From NCBI GenBank assembly GCA_905182985.1, contig CAJJDN010000049.1, positions 358,050 to 422,049 on the forward strand: 64,000 bases of DNA, written 5' to 3'. Under the pieces are notes generated by a model. It did no database searches. It was given only the letters and a program-made list of their open reading frames with translations, and was not told the DNA's origin. Positions 50,846 to 63,116 of this stretch are shown here, one piece after another. How positions within the stretch are numbered: position 1 is the first letter of the stretch; every line of letters starts with the position of its first letter. The stretch comes from Paramecium sonneborni (lineage: Eukaryota > Ciliophora > Oligohymenophorea > Peniculida > Parameciidae). The position numbers were made by a program, and so were the translations under genes.

Positions 50846-53569
50846 TCATTTTTTTATTATTGCTTTCTATTATTTTCTAACAAATTCTAATTATGATTAA
50901 ATACTATTATATTCCTATTATTATTAATCTAACTTTCTTTTAGTAATTCCATCCTACAATCTCAGATTTTCCATCTATTGTTTATAAAATTAAACCATAG
51001 ATTTTTATTTACTCTTTATATGATAAGAATAAATACTTAAGTTTCTTAAATTTATTTGTTTAAATTTACAATGAAAGTATTTTCATTCTTAATTTAGTCA
51101 GTAATTTGTTTCTGTTCATCTTCAATAACTGCAATTTAATTCCATAGAAATTTATCAATATTCATTTATTTGACAGTCAAATGATGTAATTCTTCTCTTA
51201 ATTTATTCAATCGATCTTCAACAGTTTAAGTTCGTTCTTTGGCTCCCTATTAGCATAATACTACTTAAGATTAAGCAAATTTAAAGTCTTTTTCAGCTTG
51301 AACCTTTTTCACAAAAAGTTATTCCTTCTTCTTATCAACATATTCTTATTATTCTCTAAAGTCTGTCATTCCTTAAACTTTATGGCGAAGATGAGGTATA
51401 ATATTTCTTTTTCTATCTTAGATATTATCAAACAACAGTTTTTCAATTTATTTATTAGTCTCATATGAATTAAGATTTTTCTTGAAATTCATTTTAACAA
51501 TGTCTTTATTCTTTTTTATCAATTAGATTGCATACATAGCAGTTTAATCTCCCATAAGATTATTTGAGAAATCGTATTCCTAAATATTAGACTTAAGAAA
51601 TGTTTTAAATAGTTCTAAACCACTTACATCAGTTAATCCGCATCTTTTCATTATAATACATTTGAGATTACATGAACCTTAGAATCCTTCTACTAATGCT
51701 AAAGCTCCTTAATCTCCAATGATATTCTTGCTTATATCTAAAGTTTTTAAACATGCATTTCTGCACAAACCTGATGCTAATTGTTCGATAAAATTCTAAG
51801 TCAAAGAGCAGTTTCTCAAAGAAAGATATTCCAAATGATTGTTATACACAAGATAATTACATATACAAATATTATTTTCTCCTATGAAAGTATTTTCATC
51901 TAATATTAATTTATTCAGATGAGTATTTCTTTCTATTTATTCTAAAATTGCAAATAATTAATGAATAGTTAATTTATTTCTTTTAAGATTAATTTCTCTA
52001 GCATGAACAGCATCAGAACCTTATCTTAATTATTCAGTAATTTAGACAACTTATTATCCAAACATATTATTTTATGCTTCTAATCTTTCTAAATATGGTG
52101 GTAAGATTAGTGTATCTTTAAGTTCATTATCAGAAACATTAATATGTAAAAGATTACGATTTTCTGCAAAGGCAGAGTTTAATTTTCTTAAATCATAAAT
52201 ACCACAACCACTTATGTCTAAAATTGCTAAGATTCTATTTTTTTTAATTGCTTCTGACAATTAATTTAAAGATAATCCAAGTCTATTCCTCTCATTAGAA
52301 AATGGATTGCCAATATTTAAGTGATAGAGAGTTTGATTGATTGATAGAGTTTAGAAAAGAACTGCTAGTCCTCTTGGACCAATTCCACAATTGCATAAAG
52401 TCAAACTAACCATAGGTAGTTAAAGATTCTTTATGCCATCATAAAGAGGATTTTATGATAGTATAACAAAAGGAACATTTTTGATAACTTTATTGATTAA
52501 AGGTATACAATTAGCAGGTAAGGATAGTTCTGATAAATCAATAGTATGGCCAGAGTATTAACTCAATACTTTATCTTAGAATCTTACCATTTATTCTGGT
52601 TGTAACTGAATCTTTAATTCTTCACATTTCTTAGCATATAAGTTTTCAAGAAGGCTTTACATACTTGGAACGAATCTTCTTATTTGAGGAGATAAGGTAA
52701 TTTCCATGATCTATGATTAAGCTTTAGGAAGGGTAGATAATGGTCTTCTAGAATTAGCACTTTTGACGCTTCTCATTTATAATTAATCATGAAGTATATA
52801 ATCATTTAAGAAAACGCTGTTTATTTAGAATGACAAAGTTTTTGCCTTTAGGTTTTCTAATTTAATCTTCTTTTTCTGCTTACCATAAAGCACTAGGAGA
52901 AAGTAAAGTCTTTTTAGATTTATCATTGAAAGAATCATGAAGCAAGCAAATAATTTCATTTTCATTACTAAATGTAACATAGCATCTATAACCATTGATT
53001 TTAAGTTCATCAAGTTAAACAAAATATAGTTTTTTTTTATCTGAGATTCCAACAACGCATACTTCTCCATCATCATCTTAGAATATAACAACAGGATCTC
53101 CATCTAGAGTTGTGATATGATCTCTACACTTTAAACATATATGTCTTTCTCCATGATATGTAACACTTATATTTGGACCACCACATGTTATGCATCCTTT
53201 ATCATACAAAGCAGCTCTTTAAAGAGAATAAGGTTCAAAATTTATTGGATTTCCCTTTTCTTCTGGCTTAGTATATGATTCAATTTATTCATCTACTGTA
53301 AGTTTTAATTGATTGCCCATCATTTACAATGCTTTAGATTTACGAGCAGCTTATACAGCACATCTTCTACCCTTAGATATTGCATTTTCAGGAGTAGAAA
53401 ATTACACTTAACCTGTATCTGATTTTGCTATTTTTTTAAAATCAACATAAGGCTCAAACATATAATAAAAGAATGAAGGGGCCATTCTATCTGCAACGAG
53501 AGCAGGAAGTAGATTTTACATTTTTTTAGTTCTTTCTCTTCTCAAAATTTCAAGTTTCTTTCTAATCAT
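50846..53569 (-). CDS. Leucine-rich-repeat protein with zinc ribbon, 887 aa
   Basis: N-terminal region (MIRKKLEILRRERTKKMQNL), then a Cys pair module CITCGGPNISVTYHGERHIC-x2-C that could bind zinc, and a beta-rich segment. The middle holds RNI-like leucine-rich repeats (LAILDISGCGIYDLRKLN, LEYLSLRNCSLTQNFIEQL, CLKTLDISKNIIGDQGALAL, LKCIIMKRCGLTDVSGLEL). The C-terminus is a long coiled coil (QVVLCQQGAKERTQTVEDRL ... KRKLDQQQQEYNSIQSQLEF). Introns at 51014-51036 (23 bases, AAG) and about 52857-52893 (37 bases, TAG) give exactly 888 codons. LRR plus coiled-coil proteins of this kind are common in cilia and basal bodies; that role is inferred. Its ATG is 7 bases from the ATG of the ATPase on the other strand. 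Confidence 0.82.
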
Positions 53570-53576
53570 TAAATTA

Positions 53577-56500
53577 ATGAATCATTCACCTTTAAAAACT
53601 GATGTCAATATCACTGTTAGAGACGATGAAATGAGACTCAATATGGGAGGATTCAAGTTCTCTGCTCAACAATTATAAAATATATTCACATTGAATCAAA
53701 GAAGAAGAATGTGTGAAGAAATAGACTTCCTTGAGTAATTAGGAGGCTTAAGTATTAGTTTCAAACCATTTATTAGATAGTTTATTAGATGGATTGTGTA
53801 CATCTATTAATGATGGCATTATAAGTAATGACATCAGCAAAAGGACAGAATTATATGGTCACAATAAAAGAGTAGTTAGACCCCCTTAAACTTATTGTGA
53901 ATTACTTATGGACGCTATGGGAGACTTTACTATGAGAGTACTCACTGTTGCTGCATTTGCCAGCATTGTTATTTAAGTTGCGACATCTGATGACGATCAT
54001 AGATCATTAGCTTGGATAGAAGGATTTGCTATTTTTGTAGCTGTACTGGTATGCACTAATGTTGCTGCATTGAATGATTACTCTAAAGAAAAGTAATTTA
54101 GGAAGTTGAATGCTGTAAGTGAATAGTCTAAAATTGTAACTATCATACGTGATGGAAAAGAACATCGATTACATGAAGAAAATTGTTTAGTTGGAGACAT
54201 TGTAAAATTAGTTGAAGGGATGGAAATACCAGCTGATGGAATACTAATAGAGGCTTCAGAAATAAAAATGGATGAATCCTCAATGACGGGAGAAACTAAT
54301 TCAATTAAGAAAGGTACTATATAACAATGTTTAAACAAAAAACAAGAATTAATTAGTGAAGGAGCTGAATTTGGAGAAAAAGATAGATTTTTAATTCCAT
54401 CTCCAGCTCTTTTATCTGGTACTAGAGTTTTAGAGGGAGAAGGACTATTTCTTGTATGTGTTGTTGGAGATCTATCATGCTTAGGATAAATCAAAGCTTC
54501 ATTAGAATAGGATGATGATGAAGAAACACCGTTATAATAAAAATTAACCATTATTGCTGAAGATATTGGCAAACTAGGATTATATGCTGCTATATTGATA
54601 GTGATTGTGTTGATGATAAGATTGGCTATTGAAAGAGGTATTGAAGGGGAATGGGATCATAGCAAACATTGGATGGAAATTCTAAATTTCATCATTTTAG
54701 GAATTACTGTTTTAGCTGTTGCCATTCCTGAAGGTTTACCATTATCAGTTACAATTTCTTTAGCATATTCAGTTTAGAAAATGATGAATGATAAGAATTT
54801 AGTTAGAAAAATGTATGCTTGTGAAACTATGGGAGGGGCTGACTCTATTTGTTCTGATAAAACAGGAACTTTAACAATGAACAAAATGACTCTTACTAAG
54901 ATGTGGAATTAGAATTATATTGAAGTCAATTATTTGGCCAAAGAGTAAGACTTGACAGTATTTGGTAAAATTAGATAATTGATGATTGAATCAATTTGCT
55001 GTAATTCATCGGCTGAATTAGATCCAGAATAAGGATCTAAAACAGAAGTAGCTTTATTAGAATACATAAGAAGAGGATAAATTGACTACAAAAGTATTAA
55101 AAGTTCAGTTAAATATCTACAGAAGATACCTTTTAATTCTGGTAGGAAGAGAATGAGTGTAATTGTTTCTACATAAAAGAATGGTTTACCAGTTAATCGT
55201 TTATATATTAAGGGAGCAAGTGAAATAATAATAAAAGGACTTACTCATTAACATACTTTAAATGATGAAATAATAGAATTATAAGAATAGGATATAAAAA
55301 GGATAGAGAATATAATAAGTGAGATGGCAAAGTAATCACTTAGAACAATTTGTGTGGCTTATAAAGATTTAAATGGTAATGAAGATTTAGTTACTAATGA
55401 TGGTAAAGTTTATTAGGTAGAGAAAGAAAACTTGACTTTTTTATGTCTATTAGGAATAATGGATAATTTAAGAGAAGGAGTAAAAGAAGCAGTAACTTTA
55501 TGTAAGAAAGCAGGAATAAAAGTTAGAATGGTTACAGGAGATAATTCTGAAACAGCAAGAGCAATAGCTTTATCATGTGGTATTATTGAAGCTGGAGATA
55601 GTAGAGCAATAGTTATGGAAGGTGCTGAATTTATGAATAAGATAGGAGGAATAGTTTGCAAGAATTGTCATACAGAATCTTGTAAATGTGCAAGAACTTA
55701 AAGTGAAGCTGAAAAGAATGAAACTTAATTAAGAGTAGATACTTTAGGTGATATGGGTTCATTTAGGAAATTATATCCATAAATAGCAGTTTTAGCACGT
55801 TCTAGACCAACAGATAAATATGCAATGATTGTAGGATTAAAAGATTGTGAACATATTGTGGCAGTTACTGGTGATGGTACAAATGATGCTCCTGCTTTAA
55901 AAAAGGCTGATGTTGGATTTGCTATGGGAATTTCAGGTACATAAGTAGCTAAGGATGCAGCTGCTATTATTCTTATGGAAGATAATTTCAGTGATATTGT
56001 TAAAGCTGTTATGTGGGGTAGAAATATTTTCTAATCTATTCGTAAATTCTTATAATTTTAATTAACTGTAAATGTTGTAGCTGTAGGATTGACTTTAATT
56101 GTTTCTGCTGTACTTAAATAAGAAGTCTTAAAACCTATTTAAATGTTGTGGGTAAATTTAATTATGGACTCTTTTGCATCATTAGCCTTAGCTACTGAAC
56201 CTCCTAGTCCTATTCTATTAAATGATAAACCATACTCAAGAGCTTAATCCATTATTACTAGAAAAATGCTTAAACATATATTTGGTTAAGCTGCCTTTCA
56301 AATTACTATTATGTTAATTGCTGTATTTTTAGCTCCACATTTTGTTCCAGAATATAGAGATGAATTTGATGATAGAATTGATAAATTTATGAAGGAACAT
56401 ATGAATGAGAGACTACCTTCTAGTTTTTATCATCCAAAATATAATATGGATTATTATCCTGATTCACTTATGATTAGAAGTGGAAGAATGCTTACTGTAG

Positions 56501-57021
56501 AAGGTGAAGATGATTATGAACCTGTCTATAGAGAATTTATGGTTCCTAGTAGACATTTTACTTTTATCTTCAATATGTTTGTTATGATGCAATTATTTAA
56601 TTTCTTAAATAGTAGAAAATTAAATGATGAATTCAATATTTTCTAAAATATTGGTAATAAGTATTACATCTTATTTAATTTAGTTCTCTATTTATTATCA
56701 TTGTATTCTTTATTTTTGGACTCTAAATTATTTTAATTACTTTTGCTGGTATAGCGTTCTCATGCTATACTTACTATGGATTAACAATAATTTAATGGTT
56801 AATCTCTATACTTATTGGGGCATTTGGATGGATTGTTAGTGTTATATTAAAATTAATACCAGAATAGGCTGTATAATAATTTATATATTTTCAAGATCTG
56901 TCCAGAATCGATTGAATAACCATCCACAGAATAAGAATAAAGAAAACCTTCTGGAATTTTAGAATTGCGTCGCGGTTCCTCGGTTAGACGTTCACAAAGA
57001 CATCAAGAAATTTAACTTTGA
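53577..57021 (+). CDS. Plasma-membrane-type calcium-transporting ATPase (PMCA)
   Basis: P-type IIB calcium pump, 1123 aa. Actuator region [16 protein letters not shown]4 [20 protein letters not shown] (PEGL calcium site), phosphorylation motif [13 protein letters not shown], nucleotide domain with [10 protein letters not shown] and [10 protein letters not shown], hinge [14 protein letters not shown], and [20 protein letters not shown]. The C-terminal spans include [20 protein letters not shown] with M5/M6 residues. A Cys-rich insert ([14 protein letters not shown]) interrupts the P domain. The tail [20 protein letters not shown] is basic, as in calmodulin-regulated pumps. Introns at 53752-53776 (TAG), 56661-56683 (TAG) and 56871-56895 (AAG) give exactly 1124 codons. 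Likely exports calcium across the cell or alveolar membrane. Confidence 0.95.
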
Positions 57022-57060
57022 TTTGAATTATTAATCATAATTATAAATCATAATTATATA

Positions 57061-58585
57061 ATGTCTAAATATTAATCAGAGAATAGTGATATAAAATCAA
57101 GATCTCTCCAATTACCTTCAATTAAATAATCACACACTATTATCACTGCTGCTGAACTTGAATAAATTAAATCTCATATCCACTTTACAGATTAAAAACC
57201 TAAAAAAGTATAACTTAATTTTTATTGCTTTAGACTTATGATAGTTAAAAAGTCTGGGCATAACGTATTTAAAAATAGAGATAATAAAAAGAAAAGGAAA
57301 AATTCCAAAAATTCATGATTGAAGAAGAAGAAAGACGTAAAATTGATAGAGATGAAGCAAATTATTAAGAAAAACTTAAACTTGATCAAATTAGTGATGC
57401 AAACAATAAGATTTTTGGATAAAGAGCAGAGTATTGTAATGATTATATTTTTCAGTGTAAGAAACATGAAATCAAAAATACTATTATCAGAAATAGATTA
57501 AGCAAATTAATAACTCATTTAACTAAATAGGGAAAAATAAGAAATGTTATTAATGTATGATGCTTTAAAAACAAGAGAAATTGATACATAAAAATCATTT
57601 TTAGAATAATTAGAATTAGAAAAAAGTTAAATCAAAGAATAATTGAAAAAATAGACTTATGATACTTTAGCCAAACAACATCATGATGTTAAAGAAAGGT
57701 ATCTTAAAGAATATGTAAAACTTAAACAAGAAGGAGAAGTAATACAAAAATAAGCTCAAGAAGAGGAATTAAAGAAAGAGTAAAATTTTTTGGTAATACA
57801 ATTTTAGAAAACAAAAAGAAGATGATAAAATTAAAAAGTAAAAATTATTAGCTGAACATTAAAAGTTTCTTGAAATAAAATAAAAACTTATTCAAGATGA
57901 ATAAAAATTAGAGGAGAATGAATTCCAATAAAGGGAGAGGTATGAAAAATAAAAGGAGAGAGTACTTGAAATGAGAAAAGAAAGAGTAACATTTAATTAT
58001 TTAAATAGGAAACAGAAAAATTGCAAAGATAATTGAAAATTAGAGAGTAGATATATGATATAAGAGTTACACAATTAAAAAAATAGGAAGATGATTACAT
58101 GTAAAGAGTTTAAAAACATGCAGAAGAATTGTAAAAACATGAAGAGGAAGTTGCTAAATAAAAGGAATTGGAAAAATCTTTAATGATATAAGAAAAAGAG
58201 CAATTTAGATAATAATAAAAGATACTAAAAGAATAATAGAAAGAAAAGGAATAGGAAGTTTTACAGTAGGAACATAAATTAAAAATAAGTGCTTTATAAT
58301 AATTGTCTGTTATGGAAGATTAATAAAAAGAAATATTGAAAAAAAGAAACAAAGAAATTCAGGAGTATTAAAAGATGCAAATTGTAATTATAATAAATAA
58401 TAAAGGAACTGAAAAAACAGATGAGAAGAAATTAATTTCTAAATGAACTAAAGGAATCAAAATAAATGGAACTTAGATCATAGATAGAGAAAGATGCTTA
58501 TAGTAATTGGGCTTAATCATAAGTTTAAGACCTTAAAGAATCAGGATTAAATTTGTATCCATTAACAAAGTCATTTAAATTATGA
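57061..58585 (+). CDS. TPH-domain coiled-coil ciliary protein, 466 aa
   Basis: Almost entirely charged coiled coil of the trichohyalin-plectin-homology type seen in microtubule inner proteins of axonemes (the CFAP45/CFAP53/CFAP210 group). Features: KVWAQRIQKQRQQKEKEKFQ, FMIEEEERRKIDRDEANYQE, FGQRADVRNMKSKILLSEID, MLLMYDALKTREI and a C-terminal QLKKQEDDYMQRVQKHAEEL. Five introns: 57208-57233 (TAG), 57431-57455 (CAG), 57780-57807 (TAG), 57986-58008 (TAG) and 58384-58405 (AAG), giving exactly 467 codons. It starts 39 bases after the ATPase stop. Which member of the group it is cannot be decided by eye. Confidence 0.85.
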
Positions 58586-58681
58586 ATTAATTAGAGTTAA
58601 TAATAAATTAACTACAGTTGTATAAGTAATCAACATTGCTCACTCTCCTTTCTACTTGTGTTATTAGACATTAATAACTAT

Positions 58682-59343
58682 TCAAATCGATCTTATTTTC
58701 TACAAATCGATATAAATATTTTTAATCGACTAATTATAAGTTAAAATAAGTACCTTTTACAACTGTTAACAACTAAATCATCTCTTTTGAAGTTTAGTTT
58801 CCTTCCAAAAATTTTATAAAGATGATGGAATCTTTATAAATCAAATCTAATAGATTAATCTAATTTTTCTTGATATTAACATTTTAAAATATACTTGGGT
58901 GCAAAGGAACCATCAATTTTAACTCTTTAAATTATTTTTCTACATATTCCCTCTATTCTTCAAGATCAATACATTAATGATGTAAAAATTAACATTTAGG
59001 GCCATAACAGCAAAAACCACTAAAATAACGTTTACAAGGCTTAGTCTTAGTAAGAGCTGATGTATGGATGATATTTTCAATTTTAGCGGGGGTATGAATA
59101 AAAAAGCACTAATTAAGATTTAAACAAAATTACTTGATCTCCATATTTGCAATAACCATTAATTTAATAGTTACGACAAAGGTCCTTTTTCTTTTTTAAA
59201 GGTTCCTCCTCCTAATAGCATTTTTTGTTCTTTATTTTTCTTTCAACAATCTCGAAGGACTCTTCAGAATTTTAATCAGACAGATTTTCAAAAGAGTGAT
59301 CAGTACTATTAGATTATTGATCAATCATTGGAATGTAGGACAT
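58682..59343 (-). CDS. Tandem CCCH zinc-finger (TTP-like) RNA-binding protein
   Basis: Two CCCH fingers: CRNYQINGYCKYGDQCFFIH (Cys-x8-Cys-x5-Cys-x3-His, the exact tristetraprolin spacing) and CKRYFSGFCCYGPKCQFLHH. Such proteins bind A+U-rich RNA and control mRNA decay or translation. The N-terminus is acidic and Ser-rich, then basic (EEPLKKKKDLC). The intron at 59109-59133 (25 bases, TAG) joins the first finger. The 3' end is uncertain. A 31-base intron near 58740-58770 leads to TGA at 58682-58684; without it the frame runs antisense into the TPH gene as far as 58359, which is less likely. Start: ATG 59343 (MSYIPMIDQQ). Confidence 0.75.
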
Positions 59344-59423
59344 TGCTTTTAAAAACAAATTATAATTTATAAATTTCTTAAGAAAAAAAGGAGCAAAAAT
59401 TTATTAATTATCGTTAAAAATAT

Positions 59424-61599
59424 ATGATAACAGACAGTCCCTCTCAAAAACGTTCAAATAAGGAGAACTCTCCAAAATATTTCTCTATCACTCGATAAAG
59501 CAATATCTCACATAAAATAATCAATGAAGTCTTGAATAGTGGATCAGACTATCTTTATGATTAAATGGAACAGATTGATCTCAAAATTATGCAATATTAA
59601 TGTAATATCAAATAAAAAATTACAACTCTCTTAAATGAGTCAACTACATCTTAAGATTAATCAAATTATCAAAAAAAACTATAGGATTTAAGGATTGAAG
59701 AATAAAAGTATGAATAATAAATAAATTAGTTATCAGCAAATGTAAAATGATTTAGATAGACAATAAACAATTGTTTATGATTACTATGAAACAGAGTTTA
59801 ATAAACTTAAAACCCAATATGAATTCATTGATTAGGAACATCAATAATTTCTTAAAGAGCGTAATAATGTTTAAGATACTTATAATCAGTATTTAGAAAC
59901 AAAAGCATTATTGTAAGAGGATTTAAATGGTAAACTATTATAAAGGGCTGAACTTGTTGGTTAAAAAGAAGAACTTGAAGAATTTGTTGAATAAATTAAA
60001 AATGAAAACCCTTAACTCACAGATCTGGTTGAATAAATTTATAATTGCAATTAATAAGTTAAAGATATTGATTAAAATATATTATCAGTTGCTAATCATA
60101 TTTAGAATTTATAATAATAGCAAGAAAATAAAAAAAAATAATTAGCATCATTTCATCAAACTACATTACTTGAAGTTTAATTTCATCAGTAAAGTTAAAA
60201 AGTAAAAGCTTTAAAAAATAAAATTGTACCAATTCAGAAGAGTTTAAATTTATAGCATCCTGACTCAATTCTTAATGAATTTATAAATTCTTTTGGAGGT
60301 TCTCAATTTCATTTAGAATCTATTGAATTTTAAACTAAATTATAAACATTTACTTAGCAATTTAGAAATAATTTATTTAAATAAGGCAATTAAGGTAATA
60401 ATTGGGGAAGCATGAAAGAGTTTGTAATTTAATTAGAATTATTTATACTAGCGTCTCTTTAACAAAAATTGATCTTAAATTAATTATCAGTAAACATTAA
60501 AAAATAATTTTAGGATATGAAAAATGCTTTAAAATAACATGGAGACGAATTATTGTTATCAAATGAGGTATGCTCAATTGATTATTAAGTTGAAGTCAAG
60601 AAATAATAAATTAGAGAACTGGAAGATGATAAATCTTCATTAGATTACAAAAGAGAAATGTAATAAATTTTAATATTATTAAATTTAGATTTTATGAGAA
60701 ATTTCAAGATAGAATTCGATAATAAACTGAAGATGCTTTTCTTTAGTATTAGGAACAAAACGAAGATAAATTAAATTGTATTAAATCAGAATATGGGAAT
60801 TCAGAATATAAATCGATTCTTGATTAAACATATAAGGAAATGTAAAAGTTGATGCAAGATTAAGAAGAGGTAATATATCAATAGAATTTAGGAACAATTT
60901 AATAATACAATGAAATTAATTAGTCAGTATTACCTTTAAGATTAAGCAATAAAAATGAATATTCAAATGGTAGATTAAGAAATACTGCCTCAACTAAAGA
61001 ATATTTCATAATAAATTTAGAAAGCGAAAAAAGATCTAGAGAAAGTAAGTGGAAATGATAAACAGATTTTTGAAAAATAAAATAAAGTAGAATAGGAAAT
61101 ATAGGCACTAGAATAGGAATTTAAAAAAAAGATTGAGTAATTTAATGAATAAGAGATAGAAATTTAAAAATAATTGAATTTAGTAAAACAAGCAATAGAA
61201 ACAACTCAAGAATAATTATTATCAAAAGGTAAGCCTAACAAGGCATTATTGGAATAAGAGATATTATAATTGAATAATCTATTAACTCAATTATAAGAAT
61301 AGAAGAAATAATTAGAAGGTGTTTAGTTTTAATTTAGTAAATCACCATAAAGAGTTGATGTAAATAGAAAAAGCTCAAATGGAGGTATTTTGGCAATATC
61401 AAAGTCTTTAAACTAATTTACAAAAATGAGAAAAGAACCAACAGTAACTAGTTTTAATAACAGTATAGTGAAAGGTATTACACCAACAAAAGATGCATCT
61501 AATCTTTATCTGATTAATAAGTTTGCAAAATAAACAAATTGCAAGAGTTCTTAAGAATTGAGACTTAAATCAAACATTTCAATCAAATAGATTAAATGA
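59424..61599 (+). CDS. Long coiled-coil protein, about 690 aa
   Basis: I do not recognise the family. It starts MITDSPSQKRSNKENSPKYF, a Ser/Pro/basic head. Nearly continuous coiled coil follows (KLKTQYEFIDQEHQQFLKER, ELVGQKEELEEFVEQIKNEN, SLQQKLILNQLSVNIKKQF, QEIQALEQEFKKKIEQFNEQ). The basic tail has SSNGGILAISKSLNQF and ITPTKDASNLYL. Introns at 59708-59729 (22 bases, TAG) and 60660-60688 (29 bases, TAG) are clear. A third around 61042 is needed to keep frame but its ends are not settled (a 43-base AAG intron fits the length). No motor or enzyme motif. The head and tail resemble cytoskeletal scaffold proteins. It converges on the ubiquitin protease with 42 bases between stops. Confidence 0.72.
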
Positions 61600-61641
61600 T
61601 TTTATTAAATAGAAACTACTTAAAAATTAAAAAGTTAATAA

Positions 61642-63116
61642 TCATGCAATAGAGTTGAATTTAATATCTTATTATGATCTTTATTAACTTGCTACTCCTG
61701 TTTGATTATCTAAAGGTGTAGATTCGAATTAAAACGGACTTGAGTCTTGTGATTTCCGATCCGTTTAAACCATTAAATGAGTTGTTTAAACAATTTTTGG
61801 TAATCTAAAATGAGGCCATGCTTCTGGTTTGTTTAATGTTTATCTATAAATGTTATCATATCTTTAGTAAAATAACATGTAAGCGTATTCATTTTAAATC
61901 ATTTTTTTAATATCTTAAATTCGAAACACTTATTCATCATTGTACATATACCAATTATTATTTTATGCTTTACAAAGAGCAACATAATGTCCACCATAAG
62001 AAGAACCATCATGTTAGGCTACTGCATATAACTAATATTATGAAATAGCTTAATTAACACAATATTCTCCCATATCTAATTCTAATGGAAATTCTATTAT
62101 AGTATTAAGTTTAATTTATTTTCTATGATTAAATTCAAATCTTTTGAAATGAATTATAAGTTAATTAGGTAATTTCCATAATTGCATTTATTTTTTGAAA
62201 TCTCTATTTATTTTACAATTAGGACATTTCCATTGGCAAGAACCTGATAAAAGTTCTGGTTCTTGAAATAGATCCAAACATTTATAAATAGAAACTTTTT
62301 GTTTAGGAATAGGAAGATTGAGGAAAAGAAAAGGTTCAAATTTATGACTTTAGAAACCACATGCTTAGCATTCACAAGTAGATTTCAATTATCCTTAGAA
62401 TAAATCTACAATAATGCTTCTGTTGATTTTTAAATGTTCACCCCAACTATCTGCAGCCCATTAAGGATCAATATATTAACCTGTGTAATCTTTATTTACA
62501 CTTTTAGAATTTGGCTAGGATCTATTTAATTCTTGATGTAACAAATCAAGAAGATAAGACAGTAATTCTTAACAATCTTCCTAATCTGACATATAATGAG
62601 AATTCGATTACCTCCTAGTGCAAATCGCTTACTATACTTTTGCAAGAGATTTAAAAGCTTTATTGGATTTATACATTTATTATAAGGTTTTGGTTTTTAA
62701 CTATAAGCAAGTAAACGAAAATCTTTAGATTCTGCAAAACAGTTTTCATCATCCCATATTTGTTCCATCAGAGATACAAAAGCTTTTGTAATATTTCCAG
62801 ATGTTGGACAAGAAGAATTTATTTTATAGGCTTTAGACAGAAAATAGTCCACCAGAGGTTAAGTATGACTAATACAATTAATTGCAGTATTAAAGTAACA
62901 TGTATTTCCAAGATTCTTTAGTCCAACTACTCCATGAACTACAGCACTATTTATTGTTTCTAATCTTTCTATCTTAGAATAATTTGGTTCTATTTTTAAA
63001 TATGCTTTTGGAATGTTTAGTCTTTGATTCTATACAAATCTATAACTGCCAACATTTTTATGATTCTCAAGAAAGACAATTGGCACATTTGATTATCGAT
63101 TCTATCCACTACCCAT
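61642..63116 (-). CDS. Ubiquitin-specific protease (USP, C19), 482 aa
   Basis: Cysteine protease that removes ubiquitin. Cys box GLKNLGNTCYFNTAINCI, QEDCQELLSYLLDLLHQEL (Gln/Asp-rich helix), SSGxC-type zinc ribbon STCECQACGFQSHKFEPFLF with SCQWKCPNC, LPNQLIIHFKRFEFN, and His box DGSSYGGHYVALCK ending in YAYMLFYQ. All catalytic residues (Cys, His, and an Asn/Asp in NNNWYMYNDEQV) are visible. One intron of 26 bases, ending CAG, near 62586-62611 is required; the spliced length is 483 codons. The protein starts MGSGQNRQSN, so Gly2 could be myristoylated, which is unusual for a USP. About 60 residues of Gln/Ser-rich tail follow the catalytic domain. Confidence 0.92.
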
